DNA from: Sphingopyxis sp. H053
Lineage (GTDB): Bacteria; Pseudomonadota; Alphaproteobacteria; Sphingomonadales; Sphingomonadaceae
Length of the DNA stretch: 64,000 bases
Reading direction: 5' to 3'
Assembly: GCF_001468225.1 (NCBI RefSeq)
Contig: NZ_LNRU01000004.1
Location: 62,001-126,000 of the forward strand
Shown: in pieces, positions 9,199-17,816 of the stretch
How positions within the stretch are numbered: position 1 is the stretch's first letter
How the letters are laid out: the number at the start of each line of letters is the position of its first letter
The notes under the pieces: model-generated
Database searches by the model: none
Told to the model about the DNA's origin: nothing
What the model saw: the letters and a program-made list of their open reading frames with translations, nothing else
Program-made: the position numbers and the translations under genes

Positions 9199-11040
9199 TT
9201 AATAAGCCAGGGCACACCCATCGGCGCGCATCTCGCTCGCCGCCGCATAGACGCGCGTTTTGCCGTCCATGCGATGCTCGACGCACTGATAGCGCCCGAA
9301 ACCGCCATCGGATTCACCCAGCGTCCAGCCGATGTCGGCCAGCTGCCGCTGCGTCGCCGCGGGGACGCCGCTTTCGAGCCGCAGCACGCCATTGACGCCG
9401 TCATCGGGCGAATCCTCGCCCATCGTCTCGGACGATCCCTCATGGTGCCAGCGCGGCGAGTCGCCTGCCGCCTGGATCTCCAGCCCGTAATCGACACGGT
9501 TGATGATGATCTGCGCCTGCCCCTGCGGCTGCATGTCGCCGCCCATTACGCCGAAACTCATCCACGGCACGTCGCCGCGCGCCGCGAAACCCGGGATGAT
9601 CGTCTGGAACGGCCGCTTGCCCGGCGCATAGATGTTCGGATGGCCGTCCTGAAGGCTGAACAACTGCCCGCGATCCTGAAACATGAAGCCCAGCCCGTCG
9701 GCGACCAGCCCCGACCCCATGCCGCGGAAGTTCGACTGGATCATCGACACCATCATGCCGTCCTTGTCGGCGCAGCTGAAATAGGTGGTATCGCCGCGGC
9801 TCGGCGCCTTCCCCGGATAGACCGGCGACAGCAGCCGGTCGGGGCGGATCAGCTTGGCACGCTCGGCGGCATAGTCCTTCGACACCAGCCATTCGACCGG
9901 CACCTTGGCGAAATGCGGATCGGCATAATAACGCGCGCGGTCCTCATAGGCGAGGCGCTTGGCCTCGGCCTGCAGATGGATCGACAGCGCCGACTGGAAG
10001 CCCGCGCCCTTCAGGTCGAAATTCTCGAGGATGTTGAGCATCTGCAACGTCGCGATGCCCTGCGTGTTCGCGCCGAGCGCATAGACGTCGGTGCCGCGAT
10101 ATCCGGTCTTGTGCGGTTCGATCCATTCGGACTTGTGCGCGGCGAGATCCTCGTAACGCAGCCAGCCGCCGATCCGCTTGAAATAGCTGTCGATCGTGCG
10201 CGCGATCTCTCCGGTGTAAAAGGCGTCGCGGCCCCCTTCGGCGATCAGGCGGAAGGTGCGCGCGAGGTCGGGGTTGCGGAATATCTGCCCTGCATTCGGC
10301 CCCTTGCCGTCATTGACGCCATAGGTCCTCATCGCATTGTCGATTTCCTCGATCCCGCGGCCGGGCTGGCGGAAATTGGCGAGCGCGCGGCGGATATAAT
10401 AAGCGATCATGTCGGGCACCGGCGCGCCCGCCTCGGCATGCGCGATGACGGGTTCGAACAGCTCCTTCCACGGCAATTTTCCGTAACGCTGGTGCATCGT
10501 CCACCAGCCGTCGACCGCGCCCGGCACCGACACGCTGATCGCGCCATAGGCGGGCAGCGTGCCACCCTTCGCGCGGCTGCGCACCGTCGCGAGGTCGAGT
10601 CCGCGCGGGCTCTTCCCCGACCCGGCAAGCCCCGCGAGCTTCTTTGTCTTGGGGTCCCAGATCATCGCATAGACGTCGCCGCCGATGCCGTTCGCGGTCG
10701 GTTCGAGGAGGCCGAGGCACGCGTTGATCGCGATCGCCGCATCGACCGCCGACCCGCCGCGCTTCAATATGTCGATCCCCGCCTGCGTCGCGAGCGGATG
10801 CGCGGTGCCCGCCGCGCCGTGCAGGCCATAAGCCGCGGTGCGCGAGGCGAAGCTTGCACCGACCGGCCGGTCGCCGCCCTGAACGTCGGGCCGGATGAAC
10901 CGGTCCGCGCCCGCCTCCCAGACCGGCGGCGCCGACCCGCTCGCCTTGGGCGCCGCCTTGGGCTGGCCGCCCTGCGCAAAGCCGGCGGTCGGCAGCAATG
11001 CGGCGGCCGGAACGGCGGCAAGGAGTGTGCGACGATGCAT
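9199..11040 (-). CDS. gamma-glutamyltransferase family protein (copy 1)
   Basis: 613 residues with an Arg-Arg-containing signal peptide (ending Ala-Gly-Phe-Ala). This is an Ntn-hydrolase precursor: the autoprocessing motif Asp-Thr-Thr-Tyr-Phe-Ser has the expected nucleophile Thr418 at the start of the small subunit, followed by Asp-Lys-Asp-Gly and a later Pro-Trp-Met-Ser-Phe-Gly-Val-Met-Gly-Gly-Asp. The large subunit has the standard Gly-Gly-Ser-Ala-Val-Asp-Ala-Ala. It may remove gamma-glutamyl groups or act as a broad amidase/peptidase in the periplasm. It is the only locus member with no GTATAC site visible upstream and is cut off from the permease by a terminator. Confidence 0.9.
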   Translation of the reverse strand: MHRRTLLAAVPAAALLPTAGFAQGGQPKAAPKASGSAPPVWEAGADRFIRPDVQGGDRPVGASFASRTAAYGLHGAAGTAHPLATQAGIDILKRGGSAVDAAIAINACLGLLEPTANGIGGDVYAMIWDPKTKKLAGLAGSGKSPRGLDLATVRSRAKGGTLPAYGAISVSVPGAVDGWWTMHQRYGKLPWKELFEPVIAHAEAGAPVPDMIAYYIRRALANFRQPGRGIEEIDNAMRTYGVNDGKGPNAGQIFRNPDLARTFRLIAEGGRDAFYTGEIARTIDSYFKRIGGWLRYEDLAAHKSEWIEPHKTGYRGTDVYALGANTQGIATLQMLNILENFDLKGAGFQSALSIHLQAEAKRLAYEDRARYYADPHFAKVPVEWLVSKDYAAERAKLIRPDRLLSPVYPGKAPSRGDTTYFSCADKDGMMVSMIQSNFRGMGSGLVADGLGFMFQDRGQLFSLQDGHPNIYAPGKRPFQTIIPGFAARGDVPWMSFGVMGGDMQPQGQAQIIINRVDYGLEIQAAGDSPRWHHEGSSETMGEDSPDDGVNGVLRLESGVPAATQRQLADIGWTLGESDGGFGRYQCVEHRMDGKTRVYAAASEMRADGCALAY

Positions 11041-11148
11041 GGGTTCAAATCCTTGTGAAAAAAATCATTCTGCGAGATGCGGGCGCGATAGCAAGACCGG
11101 ATTTGATTTACGATCGCGCAAAGGTGCGGCGCGGAAAGCGAAAATCGA

Positions 11149-11182
11149 AAGGGCTATGGGACATTGCTGCCCCATAGCCCTT
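11149..11182 (-). terminator. intrinsic terminator after the permease gene
   Basis: A perfect 12-bp stem AAGGGCTATGGG/CCCATAGCCCTT with a 10-nt loop is followed on the minus strand by a T-rich stretch. It ends the deaminase-epimerase-gntR-permease operon about 40 bases after the permease stop. Confidence 0.75.
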
Positions 11183-11222
11183 CGATAGACCGACCGGCCG
11201 GCGATCGCCGCGCCGGGCCCTG

Positions 11223-12656
11223 TCAGATTCCGACGACCGCCTGATCGCGCCGTGCGAGACTACGCGCGCGGCCATAAGCGAAGTAGACGAGGACGCCGAG
11301 GATGTTCCATCCGAGGAAGCGGACCAGCGTCATGCTGGGCAGGCTGAACAGCAGATAGAGGCAGCCGAGCACCGCGAGCGTGCCGACCAGATAGGGCGCC
11401 GGGCAGCGGAACACGCGCGGCAGGTCGGGCGCCTTTTTGCGCAGCACCATCAGGCAGACGCCGACCGCGATGAAGGCGATCAGCGTGCCCGCATTGGCCA
11501 GCTCGGCGATTTCGTCGAGGCGGAAGAAGCCCGCGACGCCGGCGACGAAAACACCCGTCACGCCGGTGACGAACACCGGCGTCCCCGTGCGTTCGGACAC
11601 GCGGCTCAGCGAGCGCGGCAGCAGGCCGTCGCGGCTCATCACAAAGAAGACGCGGCTCTGGCCGTACATCATCACGAGGATGACCGACGGCAAGGCGATG
11701 AGCGCCGCGAGCGCGACGAGGTGCGAGGCGACCGGGTGGCCGAGCGTGCGGAGCACGAGCGCGAGCGGCTCGGGCGAATTGCCGAGCGTCGTATAATGCA
11801 TCGCGCCGACCGCGCTGACCGCGACGAGCATGTAGATGAGCGTGCAGATCGCCATCGACCCGATGATGCCGATCGTCAGGTCGCGCTTGGGATTCTTGGT
11901 CTCTTCGGCCGAGGTCGCGACCGCGTCGAAGCCATAGAAGGCGAAGAAGACGATCGCGGCAGCCGCCATCACCCCCTTGGTCGCGCCGCTCGCATCGACA
12001 TGGCTGGCAAAGCCATAGGGCATGAAGGGTTGGAGATTGTTCGCGTCGAACGCGGGCGCCGCAAAGGCGACGAAGATCGACAGCGCGACGAGCTTGATGA
12101 TCACGAGGATGATGTTGAGCGTCGCGCTTTCGCGCGTCCCGGCCATCAGCATGCCGGCGACACCAAGCGCGACGAGGACGGCAGGCAGGTTGACGATGCC
12201 GCCGGCGTGCGGGCCGGATAGCAGGGCGGGGGGCAGATGGATGCCCGCCGACTGGATCCAGCCGACCAGATAACCCGACCAGCCGACCGCGACGGTCGAA
12301 CAGGCAAGCGAATATTCGAGGATCAGGCTCCACCCGACGATCCACGCGAGCGTCTCGCCGAGCACCGAATAGGTATAGGTATAGGCGCTGCCCGACGTGG
12401 GGATCATCGTCGCAAGTTCGGCATAGGCGAGCGCGGCGCAGGCGCAGACCGCACCGGCAATGGCAAAGGCGAGGATCACCGCGGGGCCCGCGCGCTCGGC
12501 GCCGACTCCGGTCAGCGTGTAGATACCCGTTCCGACGATCGCGCCGACCCCCAGCGCCACAAGATGCGGCCAGCTGAGCGTGGCGCGCAGGCTATGCCCC
12601 GCCTCCTGCCGCGCAACCGCGATGGGCTTTATCGGCCCGAAAAAACCTGCTGCCAC
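11223..12656 (-). CDS. APC-superfamily amino acid permease (cationic amino acid transporter type)
   Basis: 477 residues from a GTG start with a strong Shine-Dalgarno (GGGAGGAG). About 12 membrane segments; the first carries the substrate-binding Gly-Ala-Ile-Val-Gly-Thr-Gly-Ile motif of APC transporters, and segment 3 has Ser-Gly-Ser-Ala-Tyr-Thr-Tyr. The overall pattern matches the CAT/YfnA-like branch. It lies 46 bp after the GntR gene, as the last gene of the epimerase operon, so it probably carries Hyp, Pro or another amino acid released in the periplasm across the inner membrane. The substrate is inferred from context. Confidence 0.9.
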   Translation of the reverse strand: MAAGFFGPIKPIAVARQEAGHSLRATLSWPHLVALGVGAIVGTGIYTLTGVGAERAGPAVILAFAIAGAVCACAALAYAELATMIPTSGSAYTYTYSVLGETLAWIVGWSLILEYSLACSTVAVGWSGYLVGWIQSAGIHLPPALLSGPHAGGIVNLPAVLVALGVAGMLMAGTRESATLNIILVIIKLVALSIFVAFAAPAFDANNLQPFMPYGFASHVDASGATKGVMAAAAIVFFAFYGFDAVATSAEETKNPKRDLTIGIIGSMAICTLIYMLVAVSAVGAMHYTTLGNSPEPLALVLRTLGHPVASHLVALAALIALPSVILVMMYGQSRVFFVMSRDGLLPRSLSRVSERTGTPVFVTGVTGVFVAGVAGFFRLDEIAELANAGTLIAFIAVGVCLMVLRKKAPDLPRVFRCPAPYLVGTLAVLGCLYLLFSLPSMTLVRFLGWNILGVLVYFAYGRARSLARRDQAVVGI

Positions 12657-12702
12657 CTATTGCTCCTCCCTTATCTGGAGCCGACGGCAGCCGGCCCCCC
12701 TG

Positions 12703-13350
12703 TTAATCGTCGACGAGCTGCTGTCGCAGATCGTCCAGCGTCTTGCGGATATGCGCATCGACCAGCACCGCAATCTTGTCCGCATCGCGCGCAAGCCACG
12801 CCTCGAGCAGCTGGTGATGTTCCTCGTTCGCGCGCTCGTCGCGCCCCAGCGGTTCGAGGTGGACGCGCACATAGCGTTCGGAGAGCACCTGCAGACGCTC
12901 GAGAATGGTGATCGTGACCGGCTGGCCGCACGGGCGGAACAGCGCGCGGTGGAAAGCGCGGTTGAAGGCGCCGACCCCGTCGCCATGCTCATCGGTGACA
13001 TGGTCGAGCGTATCGAGCGTTTCGATCGCATGGGAATGATCGGCCTCGGTCGCGAGCAGCGCGGCGCGCGCGGTGGCGTCGGGTTCCAGCTTGATACGCA
13101 GCTCATAGACTTCCTGCGCCTCCGAAGCGCTGAGCGACCGCACAAAGAAGCCGCGGTTCGCCTGTGATCGGACCAGCCCTTCCTCTTCGAGGCGGGCGAG
13201 CGCTTCGCGCAGCGGAATCTTGCTGACGCCGAGTTCGGCGGCCAGCGCGTCCTGGCGGATTGCATGTTCGCTGGAAACGCCGCCCGAAAGGATGCGGTCG
13301 CGGACGAGGTCCACCAGCTGGTCGGACAGGTTTCGGATGATGAGGCTCAT
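12703..13350 (-). CDS. GntR-family transcriptional regulator, FCD domain
   Basis: 215 residues from the ATG at 13350 with GAGGT eight bases upstream; the frame is open further up but inside the epimerase gene. Residues about 5-75 form the GntR winged helix (Ala-Ala-Glu-Leu-Gly-Val-Ser-Lys-Ile-Pro-Leu-Arg-Glu-Ala-Leu). Residues 85-210 form the all-helical FCD ligand domain with the Phe-Asn-Arg-Ala-Phe-His and Glu-His-His-Gln metal-binding His pattern. The gene begins 7 bp after the epimerase stop. It is the best candidate to bind the four GTATAC palindromes, including the one driving its own operon, with Hyp or a pathway intermediate as effector. Confidence 0.92.
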   Translation of the reverse strand: MSLIIRNLSDQLVDLVRDRILSGGVSSEHAIRQDALAAELGVSKIPLREALARLEEEGLVRSQANRGFFVRSLSASEAQEVYELRIKLEPDATARAALLATEADHSHAIETLDTLDHVTDEHGDGVGAFNRAFHRALFRPCGQPVTITILERLQVLSERYVRVHLEPLGRDERANEEHHQLLEAWLARDADKIAVLVDAHIRKTLDDLRQQLVDD

Positions 13351-13357
13351 ACAGACC

Positions 13358-14356
13358 TCATAGCACCGAAAATCCATTCCAGAAGCTGTCTGCTTGATCG
13401 ACCCAGATCGTGTTGAATCCGGTCGCGATCGCCGATCCCTCGATCGAGGGAATAATGCCGGGCGTATCGCCGAGCATCGCATTGTCCTCGACCCGTCCGA
13501 TGAAGCGGCTGCAGATATAGCTTTCGTGGACGAAACGGTCGCCAACCTGCAGCCGTCCCTTGGCGACGAGATGCGCCATCCGCGCCGACGTGCCGGTGCC
13601 GCACGGGCTGCGGTCGATCGCGCGCTCGCCATAAAAGACCGCGTTGCGGCCGTCGGCGCCTTCACCTTTGGGGCGGTCGGTCCACATGACATGGCTGACG
13701 CCCCGAATGCGGTCGTCAACGGGATGCACCGGCTCGTACGCCGCCTGCATCAGCGAGCGAATGGCGCGGCTCAGATCGACGATCCGCGCCGCGCCGAGCG
13801 CATCGAGACCGATATAGGGGCCCTGCGGCTCGATGATCGCATAATAATTGCCGCCATAGGCAACATCGACCTTGAGCCGGCCGAAGCCGGGGACGTCGAT
13901 TTCGATCCCCTCGGCTGCGAGATAGGAGGGCACGTTGCGGATCCGCACCCACGAAACCCGGTCACCCTCGGTGCCATATTCGATGTCGATCGTTCCCGCG
14001 GGAACCTCGACGCGCAGCTTGCCGGGCACCCGCGGGGTAATCAGCCCATTCTCGAGCCCGAAGGTGATGAGCCCGATCGTCCCGTGGCCGCACATCGGAA
14101 GGCAGCCGCTCGTTTCGATGAACAGGATGCCGATGTCGCTGTCCGGCTGAGTGGGCGGATAAAGAAATCCGCCCGACATCATGTCGTGCCCGCGCGGTTC
14201 GAAACAAAGGCTCGTCCGGATCCAGTCGAACCGGTCGAGGAAATCCTGGCGCCGCTCGCCCATCGACCCTCCGCGGACGAGCGGCGCACCACCGGCGACC
14301 AGCCGGACCGGATTTCCGGCAGTGTGGCCGTCGATGCAGAAGAAGGTGTGGCGCAT
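13358..14356 (-). CDS. 4-hydroxyproline 2-epimerase (proline racemase family)
   Basis: 332 residues starting Met-Arg-His-Thr-Phe-Phe. Proline racemase fold with both catalytic cysteines: Cys89 in Met-Cys-Gly-His-Gly-Thr and Cys252 in Asp-Arg-Ser-Pro-Cys-Gly-Thr-Gly-Thr. Keeping both argues for an epimerase rather than a trans-3-hydroxy-L-proline dehydratase, where the second Cys is replaced by Thr. It converts trans-4-hydroxy-L-proline to cis-4-hydroxy-D-proline, the first step of the bacterial pathway. The deaminase is 17 bp upstream and the regulator 7 bp downstream. Proline racemase activity is the main alternative but fits the neighbours less well. Confidence 0.93.
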   Translation of the reverse strand: MRHTFFCIDGHTAGNPVRLVAGGAPLVRGGSMGERRQDFLDRFDWIRTSLCFEPRGHDMMSGGFLYPPTQPDSDIGILFIETSGCLPMCGHGTIGLITFGLENGLITPRVPGKLRVEVPAGTIDIEYGTEGDRVSWVRIRNVPSYLAAEGIEIDVPGFGRLKVDVAYGGNYYAIIEPQGPYIGLDALGAARIVDLSRAIRSLMQAAYEPVHPVDDRIRGVSHVMWTDRPKGEGADGRNAVFYGERAIDRSPCGTGTSARMAHLVAKGRLQVGDRFVHESYICSRFIGRVEDNAMLGDTPGIIPSIEGSAIATGFNTIWVDQADSFWNGFSVL

Positions 14357-14373
14357 GGACTCTCCCTGGCCCG

Positions 14374-15288
14374 TCAGGCTGCGATCTTGCTCGGCTGCGT
14401 CGCCGCGCATTTTTCGACCATCGCGATCACATCCTTGCGGCGCTGGCCAGCGAGCGGCAGGCGCGGCATGCGGACGCGTTCAGAACCGCGCCCCATGATC
14501 TCTTCGGCGAGCTTGATCGACTGGACCAGATCGCGGTCGGCGTCGAGATGGAGAAGCGGCATGAACCAGCGATAGATCGCCAGCGCCTCGTCATGTCTGC
14601 CCTCGTTGAAGGCCGCGACAAGGCGAACCGATTCGGTCGGGAAGGCGCTCGTCAGCCCCGAGACCCAGCCACTGGCGCCGAGGAACAGGCCCTCGAGCGC
14701 GACGTCGTCGAGCCCCGCCATCACCGTATAGCGATCGCCGAAACGGTTGAAGACATCGGTGAAGCGGCGCGGATCGGGCGCGCTTTCCTTGATCGCGACG
14801 ATGTTGGACACGTCGCGCAGCGCCTCGAGCGTCGCGAAATCGACGTCGACGCGGTACGCGGGCGGATTGTTATAGAGCATGACCGGCAGCGAGGTCGCCT
14901 CGGCAACGGCACGGAAATGCGCCTGCAGCTCTTCGGGGGTCGGCACATAGACCATCGCGGGCAAGAGCATGATCGCATCGGCGCCGAGCTTTTCGGCATC
15001 CTTCGCATATTGGATCGCGCGCGCGGTGGTGAGTTCGGACACGCCCGCGACGACGGGCACGCGCCCGGCAACCGCCTCGACCGCGCCTTTCAGGATATTC
15101 CGCTTTTCGTCGGGCTCGAGCGAATTATTCTCGCCGCACGTGCCGAGAATGATGAGCCCGGTCACCCCGTCATCGACAAGCGCGCTCTGCACACGCTGGG
15201 TTGCATCGAAATCGACCGACAGATCTTCGGCGAATTGAGTGGTAGCTGCGGGATATACGCCCTCCCACAGTGTCCTTATCACGCTCAT
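14374..15288 (-). CDS. dihydrodipicolinate synthase-family enzyme, probable pyrroline-4-hydroxy-2-carboxylate deaminase
   Basis: 304 residues, class I aldolase-type TIM barrel of the DapA/NAL family: Gly-Thr-Cys-Gly-Glu near 49-53, Tyr139 in Leu-Tyr-Asn-Asn-Pro-Pro and the Schiff-base Lys167 in Ala-Ile-Lys-Glu-Ser. GGAGGT lies before the ATG. Flanked by epimerase and D-amino acid oxidase genes, it should turn pyrroline-4-hydroxy-2-carboxylate into 2-oxoglutarate semialdehyde plus ammonia, step 3 of hydroxyproline breakdown. A lysine-biosynthesis DapA is unlikely in this setting. It is the first gene of its operon, directly after operator 2. Confidence 0.88.
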   Translation of the reverse strand: MSVIRTLWEGVYPAATTQFAEDLSVDFDATQRVQSALVDDGVTGLIILGTCGENNSLEPDEKRNILKGAVEAVAGRVPVVAGVSELTTARAIQYAKDAEKLGADAIMLLPAMVYVPTPEELQAHFRAVAEATSLPVMLYNNPPAYRVDVDFATLEALRDVSNIVAIKESAPDPRRFTDVFNRFGDRYTVMAGLDDVALEGLFLGASGWVSGLTSAFPTESVRLVAAFNEGRHDEALAIYRWFMPLLHLDADRDLVQSIKLAEEIMGRGSERVRMPRLPLAGQRRKDVIAMVEKCAATQPSKIAA

Positions 15289-15312
15289 TCATTACCTCCG
15301 TTGAAGCTTCAG

Positions 15313-15334
15313 ATCGTATACGGTATATGATACA
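15313..15334. promoter_or_regulatory. operator 2 (GTATAC palindrome), probable GntR site
   Basis: ATCGTATACGGT at 15313-15324 is followed by TATATGATAC. It sits in the 48-bp gap between the divergent deaminase and D-Hyp oxidase genes, so it must overlap both promoters. The core differs by one base from the perfect palindrome upstream of proC. A TATGAT at 15326-15331 could be the -10 box of the rightward promoter, which would place the operator between -35 and -10 (repressor geometry). Confidence 0.7.
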
Positions 15335-15336
15335 AG

Positions 15337-16611
15337 ATGCCAAATGATTTTCCATCTCGCTCGTCCGATCCGCAGAATGCCGTCGTAATTGGCGGTGGCG
15401 TCGTCGGACTCGCCACCGCTCTCGCGCTACAAAAACGCGATATTTCAGTCACATTGATCGATTCGCCCCCGGCATCCCCTGCCGCATCATGGGGCAATGC
15501 GGGCCATATCGCCATCGAACAGGTCGAACCGCTCGCGTCGCGCGCGACGATCCGCTCGATGCCGCGCCGCCTGTTCTGGCGGGGCGGCGCGCTGTCGTTG
15601 CCGCTGCGCGATATCGGCGCGTGGCTGCCCTTCTCGCTGCGGCTCGTCGCCGCGACGAGTCCCGTGCGCTTCGCGGCCGGCCGCGCGGCGCTCGGTCAGG
15701 CGCTCGGCGATGCGATGGGTTCGTGGCGCCGGTTGCTGGGCCGAATCGGGGCGGGCGACCTCCTCGTCGAGGATGGCCATTATATCCTGTGGGAAAGCGC
15801 CGCGAGCGCCGACGCTGGCCGCGCGCACTGGGCGGCAACCGATATCGGCCAAGCGAGGATGCGTGATGCAACGTCCGCCGAGATGACGCGGTTGGCCGCG
15901 CTCACATCGGCGTCGGTCGCGGGAGCCGTCCATATTGCGGGATCGGGCCAGATCACCGACCTCGATGCGCTGGGCGCGGCGCTGCGCGCGGGCTTCGATG
16001 CGGCCGGCGGTTCGCGAATCGAAACGAGGATCGACCGGCTGGTGATCGAGGACGGCCGCGCCGTCGCCATCGCCGCGGACGGTACATGCCACACCGCGGA
16101 TGCGATGGTGATCGCGGGCGGCGCCGCGTCGGGCGCGCTGATGGCGTCGATCGGCCAGCGCGTGCCGATCATCGCCGAGCGCGGCTATCATATCCAGTCG
16201 GCCGACACCGGCTGGCCGCATGATATGCCGCCGGTGGTGTTCGAGGACCGGTCGATGATCGTCACCCGCTTCCGCTCGGGGCTGCGCGCCGCGAGCTTCG
16301 TCGAATTCGGCCGCGGCGCCAGCCCAGCCGATCCGCGCAAATGGGCGCGGCTGCGAAAACATGTCGCGGCGCTCGGCCTGTCCTTTGGGCTGCCCGGCGC
16401 CGAATGGATGGGCGCGCGGCCGACGCTGCCCGACTATCTGCCCGCGATCGGGCGGAGCGGCCGCGCGGCGAACCTCTTCTATGCGTTCGGCCACCAGCAT
16501 CTGGGCCTGACCCTCGCCGCGACGACGGGCGATGCCATCGCCGCGCTCGTCGCTGGCGACGCGCCGCCCTTCGACCTCGCCCCCTTCGACATCAAGCGTT
16601 TTGGAGCCTGA
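15337..16611 (+). CDS. FAD-dependent D-amino acid oxidoreductase (probable cis-4-hydroxy-D-proline oxidase)
   Basis: 424 residues, DAO family: the FAD-binding Val-Val-Ile-Gly-Gly-Gly-Val-Val-Gly at 16-24, the Trp-Gly-Asn-Ala-Gly-His loop near 50, and a C-terminal Phe-Gly-His-Gln-His-Leu-Gly-Leu-Thr that closes the FAD site as in D-amino acid dehydrogenases (DadA type). It should oxidise cis-4-hydroxy-D-proline to pyrroline-4-hydroxy-2-carboxylate, step 2. No ribosome site precedes the ATG, only the operator, so the mRNA may be leaderless. The M24 peptidase gene follows after 1 base. Confidence 0.9.
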   Translation: MPNDFPSRSSDPQNAVVIGGGVVGLATALALQKRDISVTLIDSPPASPAASWGNAGHIAIEQVEPLASRATIRSMPRRLFWRGGALSLPLRDIGAWLPFSLRLVAATSPVRFAAGRAALGQALGDAMGSWRRLLGRIGAGDLLVEDGHYILWESAASADAGRAHWAATDIGQARMRDATSAEMTRLAALTSASVAGAVHIAGSGQITDLDALGAALRAGFDAAGGSRIETRIDRLVIEDGRAVAIAADGTCHTADAMVIAGGAASGALMASIGQRVPIIAERGYHIQSADTGWPHDMPPVVFEDRSMIVTRFRSGLRAASFVEFGRGASPADPRKWARLRKHVAALGLSFGLPGAEWMGARPTLPDYLPAIGRSGRAANLFYAFGHQHLGLTLAATTGDAIAALVAGDAPPFDLAPFDIKRFGA

Positions 16612-16612
16612 C

Positions 16613-17815
16613 ATGACCAACGGAATCGGCGGATCGACCGCCGCACAGGAACTCGCCGCCATTGCCCCCTGGGCCGATCGCGCCGCGCCGATCGCCGCGG
16701 CGGAGCGCGAGCAACGAATCGAAAAGGCGCGGCGGCTGATGCACGCGAACGGCGCCGACGCGCTGCTGGTCGGGGCGGGCGCGAGCCTGCGCTATTTTGC
16801 AGGCATCCCGTGGGGCGCGAGCGAGCGGCTGGTCGCGATGCTGCTGCCGCGCACGGGAAAACCCATCGTCATCGCGCCCGCGTTCGAGCTCGGCACGCTC
16901 GAGGCCGACCTCAAGATCGAGGTCGAGTTGCGATTGTGGGAGGAGGATGAGAGTCCGTCCGAACTGGTGGTCGGTGCCTTGCGCGAGATTGACGCGACCA
17001 GGCTCGCGATCGATCCGGGCATGGCGTTCCTGTTCGTCGATCGCATCCGCCGCGCCGGTCCGGCGCTCGACATCGTCGACGGCGGGCCGATTGTCGACGG
17101 CTGCCGGATGGTTAAATCCGCCACCGAACTCGCGCTGCTCCAGCAGGCGAAGTCGATGACGCTCGAAGTGCATCGCCGCGCCGCGCGCATCCTCGCTCCC
17201 GGCATCCGCGCGAGCGAGGTCACACGCTTTCTGGAGGAGGCGCACCGCGCGATCGGCGCGCCGGGCGGCAATGATTTCTGCATCGTCCAGTTCGGCCGCT
17301 CGACCGCCTTTCCGCACGGGCTTCCCGGCGACGCGCAATTGCACGAAGGCGACGTCGTGCTGATCGACGTCGGCTGCGTCGTCGAAGGCTATCATTCGGA
17401 TATCACCCGCACCTATGTCTTCGGCGACGCCGATGCGGAGCAGCGGCACATCTGGGAGCTCGAAAAGGAAGCGCAGGCCGCGGCCTTCGACGCCGCGCGG
17501 CCCGGCGCGCCGTGCGAGGCGGTCGATGCCGCCGCACGCGCCGTGCTGGAGAAGGCGGGGCTCGGCCCCGACTATCGCTTGCCCGGGCTGCCGCATCGCA
17601 CCGGCCACGGCATCGGGCTGTCGATCCACGAGCCCGCCTATCTGGTGCGCGGCGACACGACCCCGCTCGCACCCGGCATGTGTTTTTCGAACGAGCCGAT
17701 GATCGTTATCCCCGACCGCTTTGGCATCAGGCTCGAGGATCATTTCTACATGACCGAAAGCGGCGCCAAATGGTTCACCGAACCCTCGCCCGCGATCGAC
17801 CGGCCGTTCGGCTGA
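16613..17815 (+). CDS. M24 family Xaa-Pro peptidase (prolidase/aminopeptidase P type)
   Basis: 400 residues from the ATG at 16613, one base after the oxidase stop. Creatinase-like N-terminal domain, then the pita-bread domain with all five metal ligands: Asp252 (Asp-Val-Gly), Asp263 (Ser-Asp-Ile-Thr-Arg-Thr), His332 (Thr-Gly-His-Gly-Ile-Gly), Glu361 (Asn-Glu-Pro) and Glu375 (Leu-Glu-Asp-His). No signal peptide, so cytoplasmic. It would cleave Xaa-Pro or Xaa-Hyp bonds, feeding the pathway encoded next to it. It is convergent with the reductase gene, stop codons one base apart. Dipeptidase versus aminopeptidase P cannot be decided here. Confidence 0.92.
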   Translation: MTNGIGGSTAAQELAAIAPWADRAAPIAAAEREQRIEKARRLMHANGADALLVGAGASLRYFAGIPWGASERLVAMLLPRTGKPIVIAPAFELGTLEADLKIEVELRLWEEDESPSELVVGALREIDATRLAIDPGMAFLFVDRIRRAGPALDIVDGGPIVDGCRMVKSATELALLQQAKSMTLEVHRRAARILAPGIRASEVTRFLEEAHRAIGAPGGNDFCIVQFGRSTAFPHGLPGDAQLHEGDVVLIDVGCVVEGYHSDITRTYVFGDADAEQRHIWELEKEAQAAAFDAARPGAPCEAVDAAARAVLEKAGLGPDYRLPGLPHRTGHGIGLSIHEPAYLVRGDTTPLAPGMCFSNEPMIVIPDRFGIRLEDHFYMTESGAKWFTEPSPAIDRPFG

Positions 17816-17816
17816 G

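Noticed and set aside
13358-14356. Call as trans-3-hydroxyproline dehydratase
   Set aside because: Both Cys89 and Cys252 are present; the dehydratases have Thr at the second position.
14374-15288. Call as dapA (lysine biosynthesis)
   Set aside because: The family is shared, but the gene is between Hyp epimerase and D-Hyp oxidase genes and next to the regulator site, so the deaminase role fits better.
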